Assembly: GCA_964372445.1 (NCBI GenBank)
Contig: CAYJQO010000005.1
Location: forward strand, 1 to 35,994
Direction: 5' to 3'
Length of the DNA: 35,994 bases
From: CAYJQO01 sp964372445
GTDB lineage: Bacteria > Patescibacteriota > Minisyncoccia > UBA6257 > GWB1-50-10
Shown: positions 21,139 through 28,724 of the stretch, one piece after another
Layout of the letters: each line of letters begins with the position of its first letter
Position numbering within the stretch: the stretch's first letter is position 1
Position numbers and translations under genes: made by a program
Notes under the pieces: generated by a model
What the model saw: the letters and a program-made list of their open reading frames with translations, nothing else
Databases searched by the model: none
What the model was told of the DNA's origin: nothing

Positions 21139-21162
21139 CCACCGGCACGGCAAAATAAAAAA

Positions 21163-21186
21163 GCCCCGACGATGATTTGTCGGGGC
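21163..21186 (-). terminator. Terminator at the end of the ribosomal-secY-ankyrin transcript
   Basis: GCCCCGAC (21163-21170) and GTCGGGGC (21179-21186) with an 8-base loop; on the minus strand followed by TTTTTTATTTTG. Strong rho-independent terminator separating secY/ankyrin from adk. Confidence 0.9.
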
Positions 21187-21215
21187 CATTCGCAAACAGA
21201 CCAATGCTAGACTTG

Positions 21216-21428
21216 TCAGGCTCCCAAAACACCAAGAGTATCCACTTCTATCCTGTGACACTCAGCATATTGGCGTTCATCGTCGGTTAATGTTGCGCCC
21301 TCCCCAAGTAGAAAATCCACGATTTCTTGGTAGCTATATGCATAAGCCCACATCACGGCCGACACATGGTAAAAACCAGATTCACGTCCCTTGGGATCAG
21401 CTCCGTGGTCAACTAATAGTTTCACCAT
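21216..21428 (-). pseudogene. Ankyrin-repeat protein fragment
   Basis: 70 codons from ATG 21428 read MVKLLVDHGADPKGRE and YSYQEIVDFLLGEGATLTD, i.e. one and a half ankyrin repeats and a C-terminal tail. The frame continues upstream for a few residues of plausible ankyrin helix (SHSKSGLFE) and then enters unrelated GC-rich DNA just after secY, so the N-terminal repeats are missing. Its lower GC than the neighbours points to transfer. It could be a short functional protein, but a two-helix remnant is more likely a truncated gene. It lies downstream of secY before the terminator at 21163-21186. Confidence 0.6.
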
Positions 21429-21460
21429 CTCGAAAAGACCACTCTTGCTATGAGAGCGTA

Positions 21461-21494
21461 GGGTGCCGCGCGTCGCTGGAGCGCGCGGACACCC
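21461..21494 (-). repeat. GC-rich inverted repeat just after secY
   Basis: GGGTGCCGCGCG (21461-21472) pairs with CGCGCGG-A-CACCC (21482-21494) with one bulged base. It starts 26 bases after the secY stop but has no T-tract, so it may be a processing or pause site rather than a full terminator. Confidence 0.55.
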
Positions 21495-21519
21495 GGTGCG
21501 AGAGTGTCTGCTGCGTGCG

Positions 21520-22791
21520 CTAAAAAATCCCCTCGTACTCGCGGATCGTGAGCTGGGACTCAACCTGCTTCATCACCTCGAGTGCCACCGCCACCACAAT
21601 GAGAAGCGCGGTGCCCCCGATCTGGAGCGCCTGAATGCCCGTCACAATGTGTGTGATGTTCGGGAGGATCGCCACCGTGCCGAGGAAGAGGGCACCGAAG
21701 AGGGTGGTGCGGCGGACGACGTGCGCGATCACGTCGGTGGTCGCCTGACCTGGACGGATGCCAGGAACGAAGCCGCCGCTCCGCTGCAGGTTCTTGGAGA
21801 TCTCCTGTGGGTCAAAGGTAATCGCCGTGTAGAAGTACGTGAAAACCACGACGAGCACGAAGTAGAATGCACCGTAGAGGAAGGGATTATTGAAGAGTGT
21901 GGCGACAATCTGATTCATGCGCACGGAAAGATCAGACGAAACCACCGAGAGCGCCTGCGCGATGAACTGTGGAAAGAGGAGGAGCGAAATGGCGAAGATG
22001 ATGGGAATCACCCCGGCCTGGTTCACCTTGAGCGGAAGGTAGGTCGAGACACCGCCGTAGAGCTTGTTCCCCCGCACCTGCTTGGCGTAGGAAATGGGGA
22101 TCTTCCGCTCACCCTCGTTCACGTACACAACCCCGGCAATCACGATCACACTCAGGATCACGAAGGCGAGGTAGGTCGGGAGCACCGACGGGTTGTAGTT
22201 GAGGAAGCTTGAGAGCGTCTGCCGCGGGAGGCTGCTCACGATGCCGGCGAAAATGATGAGGGAGATGCCGTTCCCGATCTTGTACTCGCTGATGAGCTCA
22301 CCGATCCACATGAGGAGCACGCTCCCCGCCGTGATCACAGCTACGTTCGTAAAGAGCGGCACGAGCGGCAGACGCTCGAGCACACCCTGGGAAATGAGGA
22401 GGTTGAGGAAACCGTAGGACTGAAGCGCTGCCAGCGGCACCGTGAGGTATCGAGAGAGGCGGTTGAACTTCGCACGTCCCTCGGCGCCCTCCTCATAGTA
22501 TGCCTTCTTCAGCTTCGGGAAGATCATTGTGAGGAGCTGCAGGATGATGGTCGCGGTGATGTAGGGGCCGACCCCGAGCATCATGATTGAGAGGCTCTCG
22601 AGACCGCCACCAGAGAATATATTGAGGAACCCGAAGAGCTGGTTCGAGTTGAAGAACTGGTCGAGTCGTACCTTGTCGACGCCGGGAATAGGAATGGCTG
22701 CGAGGAGACGAAACACGAGGAGCCACAGGAGGGTCATGAACACCTTCCGGCGAAGATCGGGAATCTTAAAAATTTGGAGGAGACGTTGCAT
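21520..22791 (-). CDS. secY: Protein translocase subunit SecY
   Basis: 423 aa, ten predicted membrane helices. Forms the SecYEG protein-conducting channel. First helix region FMTLLWLLVFRLLAAIPIPGVD (18-39, quoted in parts FMTLLWLLVFRL and AAIPIPGVD), the plug area SGGGLESLSIMMLGVGPYI, the cytosolic loop NEGERKIPISYAKQVRG and VGG-like GGVSTYLPLKVNQAGVIP all match SecY. The conserved RSGGFVPGIRPGQAT loop is present at about residues 340-354. Last gene of the spc part, nine bases after rplO. The usual adk neighbour is separated from it by an island. Confidence 0.97.
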   Translation of the reverse strand: MQRLLQIFKIPDLRRKVFMTLLWLLVFRLLAAIPIPGVDKVRLDQFFNSNQLFGFLNIFSGGGLESLSIMMLGVGPYITATIILQLLTMIFPKLKKAYYEEGAEGRAKFNRLSRYLTVPLAALQSYGFLNLLISQGVLERLPLVPLFTNVAVITAGSVLLMWIGELISEYKIGNGISLIIFAGIVSSLPRQTLSSFLNYNPSVLPTYLAFVILSVIVIAGVVYVNEGERKIPISYAKQVRGNKLYGGVSTYLPLKVNQAGVIPIIFAISLLLFPQFIAQALSVVSSDLSVRMNQIVATLFNNPFLYGAFYFVLVVVFTYFYTAITFDPQEISKNLQRSGGFVPGIRPGQATTDVIAHVVRRTTLFGALFLGTVAILPNITHIVTGIQALQIGGTALLIVVAVALEVMKQVESQLTIREYEGIF

Positions 22792-22799
22792 GGTCTACA

Positions 22800-23234
22800 T
22801 TACCGTCGAACGCGCACGGTTATGGTACCACCTGCAGCAATAATTTTCTCTTTCGCTTGGGCGGATACTTCAATGCCGCGCACGGTGAATGGCTGCCGTA
22901 CCTCGCCACCATCAAGAATTTTCACCCGATCCCCAGGTTTCCGGATAAGACCCCGTTTGACAAGCGCGCGAGGCGTCACCTCGCCATCCGGGAAGAGGCG
23001 CCCGAGGTCGCCGATCTTAACGATTACCGGACGGGGGGCGAGAGAGATATGCTTCACGCCGCGACGCTTCGGGATGCGCATGAAGAGATCCCGCTCCGCC
23101 GGACGGATGCGGTGGCCGGCGCGGGCCCGCTGCCCCTTCGATCCGCGCCCGGAGAACGTGCCCCGCTTGCCGCCGCGACCGACACGCTTGCGCCATTTCT
23201 TCCCCTGATTCGGCCGTAATTCGTGCAGCTGCAT
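22800..23234 (-). CDS. rplO: 50S ribosomal protein L15
   Basis: 144 aa. Large-subunit protein near the peptidyl-transferase centre and 5S region. Start ATG 23234 follows a GGAG ribosome site and gives MQLHELRPNQGKKWRKRVGRG, the L15 N-terminus; the Gly/Arg-rich RGGKRGTFSGRGSKGQRARAG follows in the usual place (split GKRGTFSGRG, SKGQRARAG). The C-terminal KIIAAGGTITV is standard. It starts four bases after rpsE ends: no rpmD (L30) gene lies between them, as in other Patescibacteria. Confidence 0.97.
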   Translation of the reverse strand: MQLHELRPNQGKKWRKRVGRGGKRGTFSGRGSKGQRARAGHRIRPAERDLFMRIPKRRGVKHISLAPRPVIVKIGDLGRLFPDGEVTPRALVKRGLIRKPGDRVKILDGGEVRQPFTVRGIEVSAQAKEKIIAAGGTITVRVRR

Positions 23235-23238
23235 GGTG

Positions 23239-23781
23239 CTACTCCTTCCCTTCCTCAGACGGCTCTCGTATAGTTCCAGTCCCCGTCGCTGCTGGGGTAC
23301 CCCCAGCGGGACGCTTCGCATGGAGTGACCGAAGCGCCTGGAGCGTCGCCTGTGCGTTCGCGATTTTGTTCTTGGTGCGGCCAATAATTTTCGCTGAAAT
23401 ATCCTGAACACCCGCGAGCTCGAGCACCGCCCGCGCCGCGCCCCCGGCAATCAGCCCGTGACCCGCCCTGGCGGGTTTAATCCTCACCCGGGCAGCACCG
23501 TACTTCGCCTCGACATCATGGGGGATGGTTCGCCGATCCACAAGGGGCACCGTGATAACCGTTTTCTCCGCTTGGCGGCACGCCTTCTGAATAGATGAGG
23601 AATAGTCCAAACCTTTTGCCACACCGACGCCTACCTTCCCAGCCTTGTTCCCAACTACTACGGTTGCCCGGAAGCTGAATCGCTTCCCGCCGGCCATGAC
23701 GCGGGTAACGCGCCGAACCTCGAGCACCTTTTCCTGGTACTCGCTCTTCCTCGCCTTGAGCTGATGCATCATGCCACGCAT
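23239..23781 (-). CDS. rpsE: 30S ribosomal protein S5
   Basis: 180 aa. S5 takes part in decoding accuracy and the mRNA entry channel. The double-stranded RNA-binding fold is evident: EVRRVTRVMAGGKRFSFRA (22-40), VVVGNKAGKVGVGVAKG (41-57), then the S5 C-terminal fold GAARVRIKPARAGHGLIAGG (115-134, quoted whole) and LAGVQDISAKIIGRTKNK. Start could be M1 or M4 (MMHQ); both are ten or so bases after rplR. The Thr/Gly/Pro-rich tail after AKRPAGG is a short extension. Confidence 0.96.
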   Translation of the reverse strand: MRGMMHQLKARKSEYQEKVLEVRRVTRVMAGGKRFSFRATVVVGNKAGKVGVGVAKGLDYSSSIQKACRQAEKTVITVPLVDRRTIPHDVEAKYGAARVRIKPARAGHGLIAGGAARAVLELAGVQDISAKIIGRTKNKIANAQATLQALRSLHAKRPAGGTPAATGTGTIREPSEEGKE

Positions 23782-23790
23782 GGTTACGTG

Positions 23791-24144
23791 CTACACCTGC
23801 AACCCCCCCTTCCGCGCCGCCTCGACGAGCGCCCGCACGCGCCCGTGGTAGCGGTACGATCCTCGATCGAGCACGGCTCGCTCGACGCCTACCTTTTTGG
23901 CGGCAGCGGCAATAGCCTCACCGACCCTCGCTGCCGCTTCAGTTTTCATCACCTTCCGTTCAGTGTCGTGCGATGACGCAGCAGCGAGGGTTTTCCCGGT
24001 ACCGTCATCAATGAGCTGCGCGTAGAGGTAGCGGTTGCTGCGGAACACCGAGAGCCTCGGCCGGAGCGCAATTCCCCGAACGCGGGCTCGGACGCGGCGG
24101 GCACGGCGCGTACGCTTCTCGTTCATTGCCTTGGTACCGTACAT
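23791..24144 (-). CDS. rplR: 50S ribosomal protein L18
   Basis: 117 aa (111 aa if the ATG at 24126, MNEKRTRRARR, is used, which fits the family start slightly better). L18 binds 5S rRNA in the central protuberance. RPRLSVFRSNRYLYAQLIDD, TLAAASSHD, KVGVERAVLDRGSYRYHGRV and RALVEAARKGGLQV are the family motifs in order. Eleven bases separate it from rplF upstream. Nothing unusual otherwise. Confidence 0.95.
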   Translation of the reverse strand: MYGTKAMNEKRTRRARRVRARVRGIALRPRLSVFRSNRYLYAQLIDDGTGKTLAAASSHDTERKVMKTEAAARVGEAIAAAAKKVGVERAVLDRGSYRYHGRVRALVEAARKGGLQV

Positions 24145-24155
24145 GGTTCTGGTAG

Positions 24156-24716
24156 CTACGCGGCAGCGCCGCTGGTGGCTGCCCCAGCCTTCTTGCCGGC
24201 CTTCCGCCGCACGACCTCATCCTGGTAGTGGAACCCGGTTCCTTTGTATGGCTCCGGCTTCCGGAAGGATCGAATCTCGGCCGCCACCTGTCCGACAAGC
24301 GCCTTGTCAAAACCCCGCAGCTTGAGGATAGAATTTTTTTCCACGTCACAGGTAACCGTGGGCGGCAGGTCGTAGCGAACCGGGTGGGAAAACCCTAGAG
24401 ACATCACCAGGCTGTCTCCCTCCTTGGTAACCCGGAAGCCGATCCCCTCGAGGATGAGCACCTTCTCAAAACCTTTCGAGAGACCGGAAACCGCGTTCTG
24501 GAGCAGGGCGCGGACTGTCCCCCAGTTGCTCCGAGCCTGCTTCGCGTTGCGCAAGAGCTTGCAGTGGGCACTGCCACCTTCGATTGAAACCGCTACGCCA
24601 CTCAAAATGGGGACGTGAAGCTCGCCGCGATCTCCCTTGACCAGGAGCTCATCACCGGCCACCGCAACCGTTACACCGCTCGGTATGGCCACTGGCTGTT
24701 TTCCAATCTTAGACAT
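24156..24716 (-). CDS. rplF: 50S ribosomal protein L6
   Basis: 186 aa. Two tandem L6 domains near the factor-binding site. I chose ATG 24716 because MSKIGKQPVAIPSGVTVAV is the canonical start; an upstream frame runs into rpsH. The second domain has LILEGIGFRVTKEGDSLVMSLGFSHPV (about 101-127, in parts LEGIGFRVTKEGD and LVMSLGFSHPV) and the C-terminal signature RKPEPYKGTGFHYQDEVVRRK-like PEPYKGTGFHYQDEV followed by RRKAGKKAG. Short Ala-rich tail. Confidence 0.96.
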   Translation of the reverse strand: MSKIGKQPVAIPSGVTVAVAGDELLVKGDRGELHVPILSGVAVSIEGGSAHCKLLRNAKQARSNWGTVRALLQNAVSGLSKGFEKVLILEGIGFRVTKEGDSLVMSLGFSHPVRYDLPPTVTCDVEKNSILKLRGFDKALVGQVAAEIRSFRKPEPYKGTGFHYQDEVVRRKAGKKAGAATSGAAA

Positions 24717-24726
24717 GGAATGTTGA

Positions 24727-25098
24727 CTACCGCACCTCGAAGAGCAGTTGGCCGCCGACCTTCTGCCGTCGGGCCTCTTGCCCGGTGAGAATTCCTCGCG
24801 GCGTCGAAACAATGAGTGATCCGTAGCCCCCGCGAACCAGCTTGAAATCCTGGTAGCCACCGTAGCGTCTCAAAGATGGGGTGCTTAGGAAACGTACCTG
24901 TTCCACTGGCCGCTCTGGATTAAACTCAACCTCCACGATCTTCTTCAGCGACCGCCCCTTCACCTCCACCTTCTTGAGGTACCCGGCCCGCTGCAGGCAG
25001 TTGAGCACCGCGTAATCCATCCGCGTATAGCGAACCTTCGCCGACCGCTTCTTTGCGGCGATCGCGTTCTTTATCCTGATCATCACATCGATGTACAT
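24727..25098 (-). CDS. rpsH: 30S ribosomal protein S8
   Basis: 123 aa. Central-domain 16S rRNA binder. MIRIKNAIAAKK (6-17) matches the MLTRIRNA start, and the C-terminal RRYGGYQDFKLVRGGYGSLI with STPRGILTGQEARR (about 79-112) corresponds to the S8 signature GxxxxSTxxGxMxxxxA. One substitution: Leu in place of Met/Val in GILTGQEA. ATG 25098 lies 12 bases after rpsZ ends. Confidence 0.95.
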   Translation of the reverse strand: MYIDVMIRIKNAIAAKKRSAKVRYTRMDYAVLNCLQRAGYLKKVEVKGRSLKKIVEVEFNPERPVEQVRFLSTPSLRRYGGYQDFKLVRGGYGSLIVSTPRGILTGQEARRQKVGGQLLFEVR

Positions 25099-25110
25099 GG
25101 GAACAAGAAG

Positions 25111-25296
25111 CTACCAGCTCGCCTTGGTGATGCCCGGTATCTCGCCGCGGCGGGCGAACTCCCGGAAGCAAATGCGACACACGTTAAAATCGCGCATGTA
25201 GGCACGCTTGCGGCCGCAGCGGAAGCATCGACGGACAATTCTCGTCGAGTACTTTGGCAGTTTCTTAGAGCGCGCTATGACAGATGTTTTAGCCAT
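25111..25296 (-). CDS. rpsZ: 30S ribosomal protein S14, type Z
   Basis: 61 aa, the zinc-binding short S14. Ligands Cys24 and Cys27 (RRCFRCGR) and Cys40 and Cys43 (NVCRICFR) form a C4 ribbon. The terminal FREFARRGEIPGITKASW is the standard S14 tail. Sits between rplE and rpsH as in most bacteria, with 15 and 12 bp spacing. Confidence 0.97.
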   Translation of the reverse strand: MAKTSVIARSKKLPKYSTRIVRRCFRCGRKRAYMRDFNVCRICFREFARRGEIPGITKASW

Positions 25297-25311
25297 GAGT
25301 AAAACAGTGCG

Positions 25312-25839
25312 CTACCGCTTGGAAGTGGTAGCGGAGCTTTTCAATGGTACCCCAAGGGATCGGTACAAATCAATCGCACGCGCCCGATCGCGGACCGTAG
25401 GCACCACGGTGACCTGGAGCCCGAAACTGACGTGTGATTTCTCAACGTCGATCTCCGGAAATACAAATTGCTCGCGGATGCCGATGTTCAGGTTCCCACG
25501 TTCATCAACACTCTTCAGATCAATGCCGCGAAAATCCTTCACACGCGGCAGCACCACCCGGACCAGCCGGGTCAGGAAGTCACGCATGCGCCCACGGCGG
25601 AGCGTCACCTGCAACCCAACGATATCTCCCTCTCGAGTCTTGAAACTCGCAATGGATTGTTTCGCGGCGCGCGCTGCTGGCCGTTGGCCGGTAATCAGCG
25701 CAAACTCCTTCATGATCTCCGGGAGCACCTTGTCTTCAAACTGGGAGAGGTTCCGCAGGCGTCCAACTCCCGTGCCCACCACGATCTTTTCAAGCTTGGT
25801 CTGCCACGTCTGTTTGATCGCTGCCTTCTTTGCGGTCAT
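25312..25839 (-). CDS. rplE: 50S ribosomal protein L5
   Basis: 175 aa. Binds 5S rRNA and contacts tRNA in the P site. Recognisable parts: WQTKLEKIVVGTGVGRL (11-27), ALITGQRPAARAAKQSIASFKTREG (47-71, in parts ITGQRPAARAAKQSIA and SFKTREG), LRRGRMRDFLTRLVRVVLPRVKDFRG and the C-terminal SFGLQVTVVPTVRD. The N-terminal 20 residues are a little shorter than typical. Three bases downstream of rplX. Confidence 0.96.
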   Translation of the reverse strand: MTAKKAAIKQTWQTKLEKIVVGTGVGRLRNLSQFEDKVLPEIMKEFALITGQRPAARAAKQSIASFKTREGDIVGLQVTLRRGRMRDFLTRLVRVVLPRVKDFRGIDLKSVDERGNLNIGIREQFVFPEIDVEKSHVSFGLQVTVVPTVRDRARAIDLYRSLGVPLKSSATTSKR

Positions 25840-25842
25840 ATG

Positions 25843-26148
25843 CTAGAGGGTTCCCTTGCACCGTTTGCAGTAGCGAACCTTTACCTTGCCTTCGTAGCGG
25901 CGCCCCGCACGAACTCCCCGGTGGCACCTCGGGCAGTGCAGGGCAACGTTGGCAACCGGCAACGGTCGCGTCACCGACACCACCTCACCCTTCTGCCCCT
26001 GCTGGCGAGCGCGCACGTGCTTCTTGTACACATTCAACGCCTCGACCGCAACTTTGCCGTCGTCCGGCAGAACGCGAATAACCTTCCCCGTCTTGCCACG
26101 GTCCTTCCCCTTGGTGATGGTCACCGTATCTCCTTTCTTGATGATCAT
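25843..26148 (-). CDS. rplX: 50S ribosomal protein L24
   Basis: 101 aa. Assembly-initiator protein at the exit tunnel. ATG 26148 (MIIKKGDTVTITKGKDRGK) gives the KOW motif (residues 4-30) at the expected place. The C-terminal part has two Cys pairs (72/75 and 94/97) that can form the zinc-ribbon found in many L24 proteins. Seven bases downstream of rplN. Confidence 0.96.
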   Translation of the reverse strand: MIIKKGDTVTITKGKDRGKTGKVIRVLPDDGKVAVEALNVYKKHVRARQQGQKGEVVSVTRPLPVANVALHCPRCHRGVRAGRRYEGKVKVRYCKRCKGTL

Positions 26149-26155
26149 GGAATGG

Positions 26156-26521
26156 TTAGACAAGTTCCTCGGCAAGCGAGGCAATGGTATCGTAGCCACG
26201 TTCCTTGATTTCACGCGGGATTGGACCAAAAATCCGGGTCCCGCGGGGTTCGCCCTTGTCGATCAGGACCGCTGCGTTGTCATCGAAGCGAACGTAGGAA
26301 CCATCCTTTCGCCGCATCGGGGCACGCTGGCGCACGATGAGTGCTCGGACAATATCTTTTTTCTTCACCTGCTTCCGAGGCTCTGCTACCCGCACCGAAG
26401 CAACCACGATGTCGCCGATGCGTGCGTACCGACGCTTGCTGCCACCGAGCACGCGGAAACAGCGAATGATCTTCGCTCCACTGTTATCGGCAACCTTGAG
26501 TATGGCTCGTTCCTGGATCAT
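26156..26521 (-). CDS. rplN: 50S ribosomal protein L14
   Basis: 121 aa, full length. Subunit-interface protein that contacts 16S rRNA helix 14. Starts MIQERAILKVADNSGAKIIR and carries the family signature GDIVVASVR (37-45), ALIVRQRAPMRRKDGSYVRF (63-82) and the C-terminal GTRIFGPIPREIKERGYDTI. Adjacent to rpsQ with nine bases between. Confidence 0.97.
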   Translation of the reverse strand: MIQERAILKVADNSGAKIIRCFRVLGGSKRRYARIGDIVVASVRVAEPRKQVKKKDIVRALIVRQRAPMRRKDGSYVRFDDNAAVLIDKGEPRGTRIFGPIPREIKERGYDTIASLAEELV

Positions 26522-26530
26522 ATCGGCTCG

Positions 26531-26773
26531 CTAGCCCTGCTTCACCTCAACCTTGGCAACGATAACCCACCGCTTATCCTTCGACCGTGGACGGGATTCC
26601 TGGATGGTAACGACATCGCCGGTATGGAATCGTTCCTCCTCATCGTGCGCCTTGAACCGCTCGGTAACCTGGTACAGCTTACCGAGGCGCGGATGTTTCC
26701 GCTGGTGCTCGACCGCAACCACCCGCGTTTTGCGCATCTTATCTGAAACTATGATCCCTTGCAGTGTCCTCAT
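26531..26773 (-). CDS. rpsQ: 30S ribosomal protein S17
   Basis: 80 aa. Primary 16S rRNA binder (5' domain). OB-fold motifs: LQGIIVSDKMRKTRVVAVE (4-22), HPRLGKLYQVTERFKAHDEE (27-46) and GDVVTIQESRPRSKDKRW (52-69), the last being the S17 signature. Its ATG overlaps the end of rpmC (ATGA at 26770-26773), so translation of the two is coupled. Confidence 0.97.
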   Translation of the reverse strand: MRTLQGIIVSDKMRKTRVVAVEHQRKHPRLGKLYQVTERFKAHDEEERFHTGDVVTIQESRPRSKDKRWVIVAKVEVKQG

Positions 26774-26988
26774 GGTGTGCGCTTGCTCGCAGCCCCGCCC
26801 AGAGATCCCTCCAAGGTGAGAAGTTGGGCAATCGACCGCTTGATCGTATGAATTTCTCTCAAATTTTTCACCTTGCCGGCAGCTAGGTCAAACCGCAACG
26901 CGCTCAAGCGCTCGCGGAGATGCTGCACCTCTTCGGTGATCTGCGCCGATGTTTTCGTTCTATACTGCTGTAGATCTTGCCGTTTCAT
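26770..26988 (-). CDS. rpmC: 50S ribosomal protein L29
   Basis: 72 aa, two-helix protein at the tunnel exit. The helical repeat EEVQHLRERLSALRFDLAAG (19-38) and NLREIHTIKRSIAQLLTL (42-59) match L29; the common KNxxxIRxxRRxIARxxT motif is kept as LREIHTIKRSIAQL. Three bases after rplP. A C-terminal tail of about ten residues (EGSLGGAASKRTP) is slightly longer than usual. Confidence 0.93.
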   Translation of the reverse strand: MKRQDLQQYRTKTSAQITEEVQHLRERLSALRFDLAAGKVKNLREIHTIKRSIAQLLTLEGSLGGAASKRTP

Positions 26989-26991
26989 GGT

Positions 26992-27411
26992 TTAGGGTTT
27001 CAATTTGGTAACGACACGGGTCCGTAGGGGAAGCTTGTGGCTCGCAAGACGTAGCGCCGCGCTTGCGGTTCCGTGCTCCACACCATCAATTTCGAAGAGG
27101 ATCCTCCCAGGCTTCACCGGAAACACGTAGTGATCAACCTCCCCCTTCCCACCGCCGAGGGTAACCTCGGGCGGCATCTTGGTGATCGGTTTATCAGGGA
27201 ATATACGGATCCACACCTTGCCCTCACGCTTGAGCGAGTTGACAATTGCCTTTCGAGCCGCCTCGATCTGGTTCGCCTTGACCCAGGCAGCGCTCATGGC
27301 CTGGAGACCGAAGCGACCGAACGCCAGGGCGGTTCCCCGCGTCTCCTTCATGCGACGACGGGAGCGGCCCTTCTGCTGTTTTCTAAATTTTTGCTTTTTT
27401 GGTTGCAGCAT
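26992..27411 (-). CDS. rplP: 50S ribosomal protein L16
   Basis: 139 aa. Near the A-site tRNA elbow. MLQPKKQKFRKQQKGRS is the classical start. GLQAMSAAWVKANQIEAARKA (36-56, in parts GLQAMSAAWVK and ANQIEAARKA) and the signature RIFPDKPITKMPPEVTLGGGKGEVDHYVFPVKPG (73-106, parts RIFPDKPITKMPPE and GGGKGEVDHYVFPVKPG) are fully conserved. Two bases after rpsC. Confidence 0.97.
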   Translation of the reverse strand: MLQPKKQKFRKQQKGRSRRRMKETRGTALAFGRFGLQAMSAAWVKANQIEAARKAIVNSLKREGKVWIRIFPDKPITKMPPEVTLGGGKGEVDHYVFPVKPGRILFEIDGVEHGTASAALRLASHKLPLRTRVVTKLKP

Positions 27412-27413
27412 GG

Positions 27414-28115
27414 TTACCGTGGCCGTTCCTCACGAGCACCTTGCCCTCCGCGCGCAGGAAAAAGATCACCCTTGTAAACCCAGACCTTCACGCCAACGGT
27501 TCCGTACGAGTTGAACGCCGTTGCCTCCCCGTAATCAATATTAGCTCGAAGGGTCTGGAGCGGCATGCGGCCTCGAGCAAGCCATTCACGTCGAGAGATC
27601 TCGGCCCCGTTCAAACGACCGGATAGCCTGATTTTGGCTCCCTTCACCTCGCGATTCTGCATCATCGCCTCCAGGGTACGTCTCAGGACACCCCGGTACG
27701 GCTTCCGCCGTTCGATATCGAATGCGGCCTGTTGGGCCACAACCGCCGCCGAAACATCAGAACGCCTCAGCTCTTCGATGTTGACGTTCAGGGAGAACCT
27801 GCCCTGGATGCGGTTCGCAGCCCGGAAGGCCGTTACCGCGCGCAGCACGTCGGTGCGCAGCTCATCGATGCCCTTGCCGCCGCGCCCGATGATGAGCCCC
27901 GGCCGGCTCGCGCGGATGAGAATCCGCATCACATCCCCGGTTCGCTCGATGTCAATCCCAGCAATGCCGGCAGCGAGCACGCGCTGGCGAATGATGGAGC
28001 GGATAATGTGGTCTTCCTCCAGGAACCAGCGAACCGGCCGCTTGAAAAACCATCGGCTTGACCACGGCACCGTGAGACCTAGTCGGAATGCGTTTGGGTT
28101 TACTTTCTGAGCCAT
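27414..28115 (-). CDS. rpsC: 30S ribosomal protein S3
   Basis: 233 aa. mRNA-entry protein with a KH domain. MAQKVNPNAFRLGLTVPWSSR is the start. The KH motif IIGRGGKGIDELRTDVLR (75-92) has GRGGKG. The C-terminal domain with MQNREVKGAKIRLSGRLNGAEISRREW (143-169, in parts REVKGAKIRLSGRLNGAE and ISRREW) and VGVKVWVYKG is complete. Five bases after rplV. Confidence 0.97.
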   Translation of the reverse strand: MAQKVNPNAFRLGLTVPWSSRWFFKRPVRWFLEEDHIIRSIIRQRVLAAGIAGIDIERTGDVMRILIRASRPGLIIGRGGKGIDELRTDVLRAVTAFRAANRIQGRFSLNVNIEELRRSDVSAAVVAQQAAFDIERRKPYRGVLRRTLEAMMQNREVKGAKIRLSGRLNGAEISRREWLARGRMPLQTLRANIDYGEATAFNSYGTVGVKVWVYKGDLFPARGGQGAREERPR

Positions 28116-28120
28116 GGCAG

Positions 28121-28705
28121 CTATATTGCCTTCCGGCGAAACATCTTCTGCATGAAGCCCCGACCCGATTTCGGCTTTTCACCTGGCGCGACCTTTTTCT
28201 CTTCGCGCGAATGAGCCGTAGCTACCTCGTGCGGTTTCTTCGCGGACTCCTTACCTTCCGATTTCACTACTCCCCTCTTTTTTCGTTCATCAGGTTTCTC
28301 CTTCTTTGGCTTCTCGGCAAAGGTGAACCTCGGCTTCGGTAGGGTATCGGAGACACCGAGAACGAGCGTGATATGGCTGGTCTTTTTCTCAATCGGGCTC
28401 GCGCTACCTCGCGCGCGTGGGGTCCACCGAGTGGTCTTGGGTCCTTGGTCCACTCGCACCTCACACACAAAGAGCTTCATCGGATCCACCTTCAATGTTT
28501 GTTTAGCGTTCGCCACGGCACTTCGGAGCAGCTTTCTGATATAGCTGCCCGACCGGCGGGGTGAGAGCATGAGCCTAGCCTCAGCCTCGTTCACCGACAA
28601 ACCACGGATGAGGTCCACAACGGCACGCACCTTGCGCGGCGCGATCTTCAGGTACCGCAGCTTCGCGGTAACGGTTGATGACGTGGATGTCGATGTGGCT
28701 GCCAT
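28121..28705 (-). CDS. rplV: 50S ribosomal protein L22 with long basic C-terminal extension
   Basis: 194 aa. Core L22 (residues about 12-118) lines the peptide tunnel: LRYLKIAPRKVRAVVDLIRG, EAEARLMLSPRRSG, RSAVANAKQTLKVDPMKLFV, RVDQGPKTTRWTPRARGSAS and THIT-like TSHITLVLG. The remaining about 75 residues are Lys/Glu-rich and of low complexity (KPKKEKPDERKKRGV ... KPHEVATAHSREEKKV), probably unstructured and exposed. Extensions of this type are common in Patescibacteria and have no assigned role. Confidence 0.94.
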   Translation of the reverse strand: MAATSTSTSSTVTAKLRYLKIAPRKVRAVVDLIRGLSVNEAEARLMLSPRRSGSYIRKLLRSAVANAKQTLKVDPMKLFVCEVRVDQGPKTTRWTPRARGSASPIEKKTSHITLVLGVSDTLPKPRFTFAEKPKKEKPDERKKRGVVKSEGKESAKKPHEVATAHSREEKKVAPGEKPKSGRGFMQKMFRRKAI

Positions 28706-28724
28706 GGTTACAGGTACCGTAACG

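Noticed and set aside
23235..23238. Overlooked rpmD (L30) between rpsE and rplO
   Set aside because: Only four bases separate the two genes; there is no room. Absence of L30 is known in this radiation.
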